This document shows positions 62,409 to 64,000 of a DNA stretch of 64,000 nt, piece after piece. Origin of the DNA: Kosakonia oryziphila. Lineage in GTDB: Bacteria; Pseudomonadota; Gammaproteobacteria; Enterobacterales; Enterobacteriaceae. The notes under the pieces are model-generated. The model saw only the letters and a program-made list of their open reading frames with translations. It was not told the origin of the DNA and searched no databases. How positions within the stretch are numbered: position 1 is the stretch's first letter; each line of letters starts with the position of its first letter. The stretch spans positions 62,001-126,000 of the forward strand of contig NZ_FMBC01000005.1 in assembly GCF_900094795.1 (NCBI RefSeq). The letters run 5' to 3'. A program made the translations under genes and the position numbers.

Positions 62409-62491
62409 AATTATACCTTGTTGGCCTGGCATATCGTATTATTAATGGGCGTATTGATTAATACGCCCAGTGAGAACATGCTTACTTAATA

Positions 62492-63490
62492 TTATTTACC
62501 GGCAATTTGAGCCAGGTTGTCTTTATCTACGCCAACGTAAGGAATACGAACAATTTTATTGTCGATTTTCCAGTTGGTGCCATCAGCGGCGCCTTTGCCT
62601 TCAGCGAGGTTTTTCGCCAAATCAAAAGTTGCTTTCGCCTGGTTGTTGGCATCATTCAGCACCGTACCAGCCATTGCACCGGATTTCACCAGTGCCAGCG
62701 CTTCTGGCAACGCATCGACGCCGAAGACCGGGATAGAAGACTTGTTGTGTGCTTTCAGCGCTTCAACTGCGCCCATTGCCATCGCATCGTTGTTAGCGAT
62801 AACCACTTCAATTTTGTTTGCATTCGGGCCGGAGAGCCAGGCGTCCATTTTATCTTTCGCCTGAGCGGTATCCCACATTGCGGTATCCAGCGCCAGTTGC
62901 TGCGTTTTGATGCCTTTGTCGTTCAGCTCTTTGATAACGTACGTGGTACGAGCTTCAGCATCCGGATGGCCCGGTTCACCTTTCAGCAGTACGAACTGGA
63001 TCTGCCCATCTTTGTTCAGATCCCATGCCGGGTTAGCGGCCCAGTGTTTGGCAATCAGGTCGCCCTGAATCACGCCGGATTCTTTAGAGTCAGTCCCCAC
63101 ATAGTAGGCCTTGTCGTAGCTATCCAGCGCCTTGCGAGAAGGTTCTTTGTTGAAGAAAACAACCGGAACGTTCTGGCCGCGCGCTTTTTCAATAACCGTG
63201 CCCGCTGCAGCCGGGTCAACCAGGTTGATGGCCAGTGCTTTCACGCCTTTCGCCAGCAGAACGTCGATCTGATCATTCTGTTTCGACTGGTCGTTCTGGG
63301 AGTCGTTCATCAGCAACTGAACATCCGGCGCTTCTTTGGCATCTTTCTCAATAGCTTTACGCACAACAGACATGAAGTTGTCGTCATACTTATAAATGGT
63401 CACACCAATGCGGGTATCGGCTGCGTGTGCGGCTGCGCCAAAAAGCATGCTTGCCATAACAGCAGAGAGGGTCAACACCTTCTTATTCAT
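62492..63490 (-). CDS. mglB: MglB, periplasmic D-galactose/D-glucose-binding protein
   Basis: A 332-residue precursor with a signal peptide ([20 protein letters not shown], cleavage after AHA). The mature protein is the galactose/glucose-binding protein, with [20 protein letters not shown] at the start and the calcium loop DLNKDGQIQ near 157. It serves transport and, with the Trg receptor, chemotaxis. It is the first gene of mglBAC. Confidence 0.97.
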   Translation of the reverse strand: MNKKVLTLSAVMASMLFGAAAHAADTRIGVTIYKYDDNFMSVVRKAIEKDAKEAPDVQLLMNDSQNDQSKQNDQIDVLLAKGVKALAINLVDPAAAGTVIEKARGQNVPVVFFNKEPSRKALDSYDKAYYVGTDSKESGVIQGDLIAKHWAANPAWDLNKDGQIQFVLLKGEPGHPDAEARTTYVIKELNDKGIKTQQLALDTAMWDTAQAKDKMDAWLSGPNANKIEVVIANNDAMAMGAVEALKAHNKSSIPVFGVDALPEALALVKSGAMAGTVLNDANNQAKATFDLAKNLAEGKGAADGTNWKIDNKIVRIPYVGVDKDNLAQIAGK

Positions 63491-63774
63491 GGTATCTCCG
63501 GTTTTTTTATATGCAGGGTAGTTCTTATGAATATGCTCGGCAGGCCGGAATGTTACTAAAACGTTACGGTCGACCGAAGCTCACTCTAAAAATTTCATTC
63601 GTCCGTGTTCGGTAACGCTCCAGAAGTTCGATATCTTCGATGTTTCAAAGCAACTACTCGTAGTTAAAGTGAATAATCACCGTTACATCGTGTTTCAGCT
63701 TCTAAAACGCTGACATCATAGTCAGCGCGTTGTTAAGATACTGTGAATTTACTCACAGATTGAAAACGGTTACA
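63491..63774 (-). promoter_or_regulatory. mglB promoter: Gal operator, CRP site, -10 and long leader
   Basis: On the minus strand a CRP site, TGTGA-N6-TCACA (63742-63757), and a -10 box TATGAT (63714-63719) place the start near 63707 with CRP at about -41.5. A GalR/GalS operator matching GNAANCGNTTNC (63762-63773) is centred near -60.5, as in the gal and mgl promoters of E. coli. The leader is then about 217 bases long. No gene lies in this stretch. Confidence 0.82.
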
Positions 63775-63784
63775 TCGCCCAATG

Positions 63785-64000
63785 TTATAAGTTAGTGATC
63801 GTAGCCACAGTTTGCCGGGTGGCAACAGAGTGGCGACGCACCAGCGTGGGCATAAAGCAGTGTGACGCCTGCAGATCCAGCTTCCCTGCGGCCCCCAGCA
63901 GCGCCAGTTCAGTGGCGAGGCGTGCCATTGACGCCACCGGATAGCGCACGGTCGTCAGTTGCGGATCGGTGTAACGGGCGATGGGAATATCATCAAAACC
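63785..64000 (-). CDS. galS: GalS, mgl isorepressor (LacI/GalR family), 5' truncated by window edge
   Basis: The last 71 codons are visible: [57 protein letters not shown], ending ITNL. They match the C-terminal end of E. coli GalS, slightly shortened. GalS represses mglBAC and the galactose regulon in the absence of galactose. The gene lies upstream of mglB in the same direction, as in E. coli. The DNA-binding domain is outside the window. Confidence 0.95.
   Translation of the reverse strand, partial: GFDDIPIARYTDPQLTTVRYPVASMARLATELALLGAAGKLDLQASHCFMPTLVRRHSVATRQTVATITNL

Overview
The window is about 64 kb of chromosome from a member of the Enterobacteriaceae. Gene order largely follows the Escherichia coli interval from mdtC to galS: mdtCD-baeSR, trhP, cyaR, yegS, fbaB, thiDM, rcnB, mrp, metG, yehRS, btsRS, mlrA, yohO, yehWXY-osmF, bglX, dld, pbpG, yohCDF, yohP, dusC, yohJK, cdd, sanA, mglBAC, galS. 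Many proteins are close to their E. coli counterparts in length and motifs. Several E. coli loci are missing (yegP, the gat genes, rcnRA, the yeh fimbrial genes, mdtQ, preTA), and an Enterobacter/Kosakonia-type relative is a reasonable guess. No 16S gene or other species marker is present.

Region by region. (1) 1-11.5 kb is conserved backbone: the end of the MdtABC efflux operon with its BaeSR two-component system, a small membrane-bound HTH regulator with 22-bp repeats upstream, trhP, the CyaR small RNA, yegS, fbaB, and thiMD under a TPP riboswitch. (2) About 11.5-25.4 kb is accessory DNA. It holds a possible recombinase tail, an orphan Tlde1-like (DUF2778) cell-wall effector with a small membrane partner, an IS4-family remnant, and a compact acid-resistance set (gadB, gadC, hdeB and a DUF1622 gene). 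It also holds an amidohydrolase joined to a complete ytcA-mdtN-mdtO-mdtP-type efflux operon, a methyl-accepting chemotaxis protein with a sigma-28-type promoter, and a decayed LacI-type fragment. (3) 25.4-47.8 kb is backbone again: an MDR oxidoreductase, rcnB, mrp, metG, the pyruvate-sensing BtsSR system, the curli/biofilm regulator mlrA, the YehWXY-OsmF ABC importer, bglX, dld and pbpG. (4) 47.8-54.6 kb is a second accessory stretch: a periplasmic metallo-beta-lactamase-fold hydrolase with a divergent LysR regulator, and a bglG-bglF-bglA-type beta-glucoside operon. Three BglG-type antiterminator/terminator modules accompany it instead of the usual two. (5) 54.6-64 kb is dusC, yohJK, cdd, sanA, two small genes and mglBAC with the end of galS.

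Common themes are envelope stress and drug export (mdtCD-baeSR, the second mdtNOP-type pump), acid and osmotic stress (gadBC-hdeB, osmF), and carbon scavenging under CRP control (cyaR, cdd, mgl, bgl). The strongest candidates for something undescribed are the amidohydrolase-plus-efflux operon, the orphan effector pair, the third RAT module with a truncated secreted ORF behind it, and a leader before the pat-like acetyltransferase gene whose inverted repeat would pair with its ribosome binding site.
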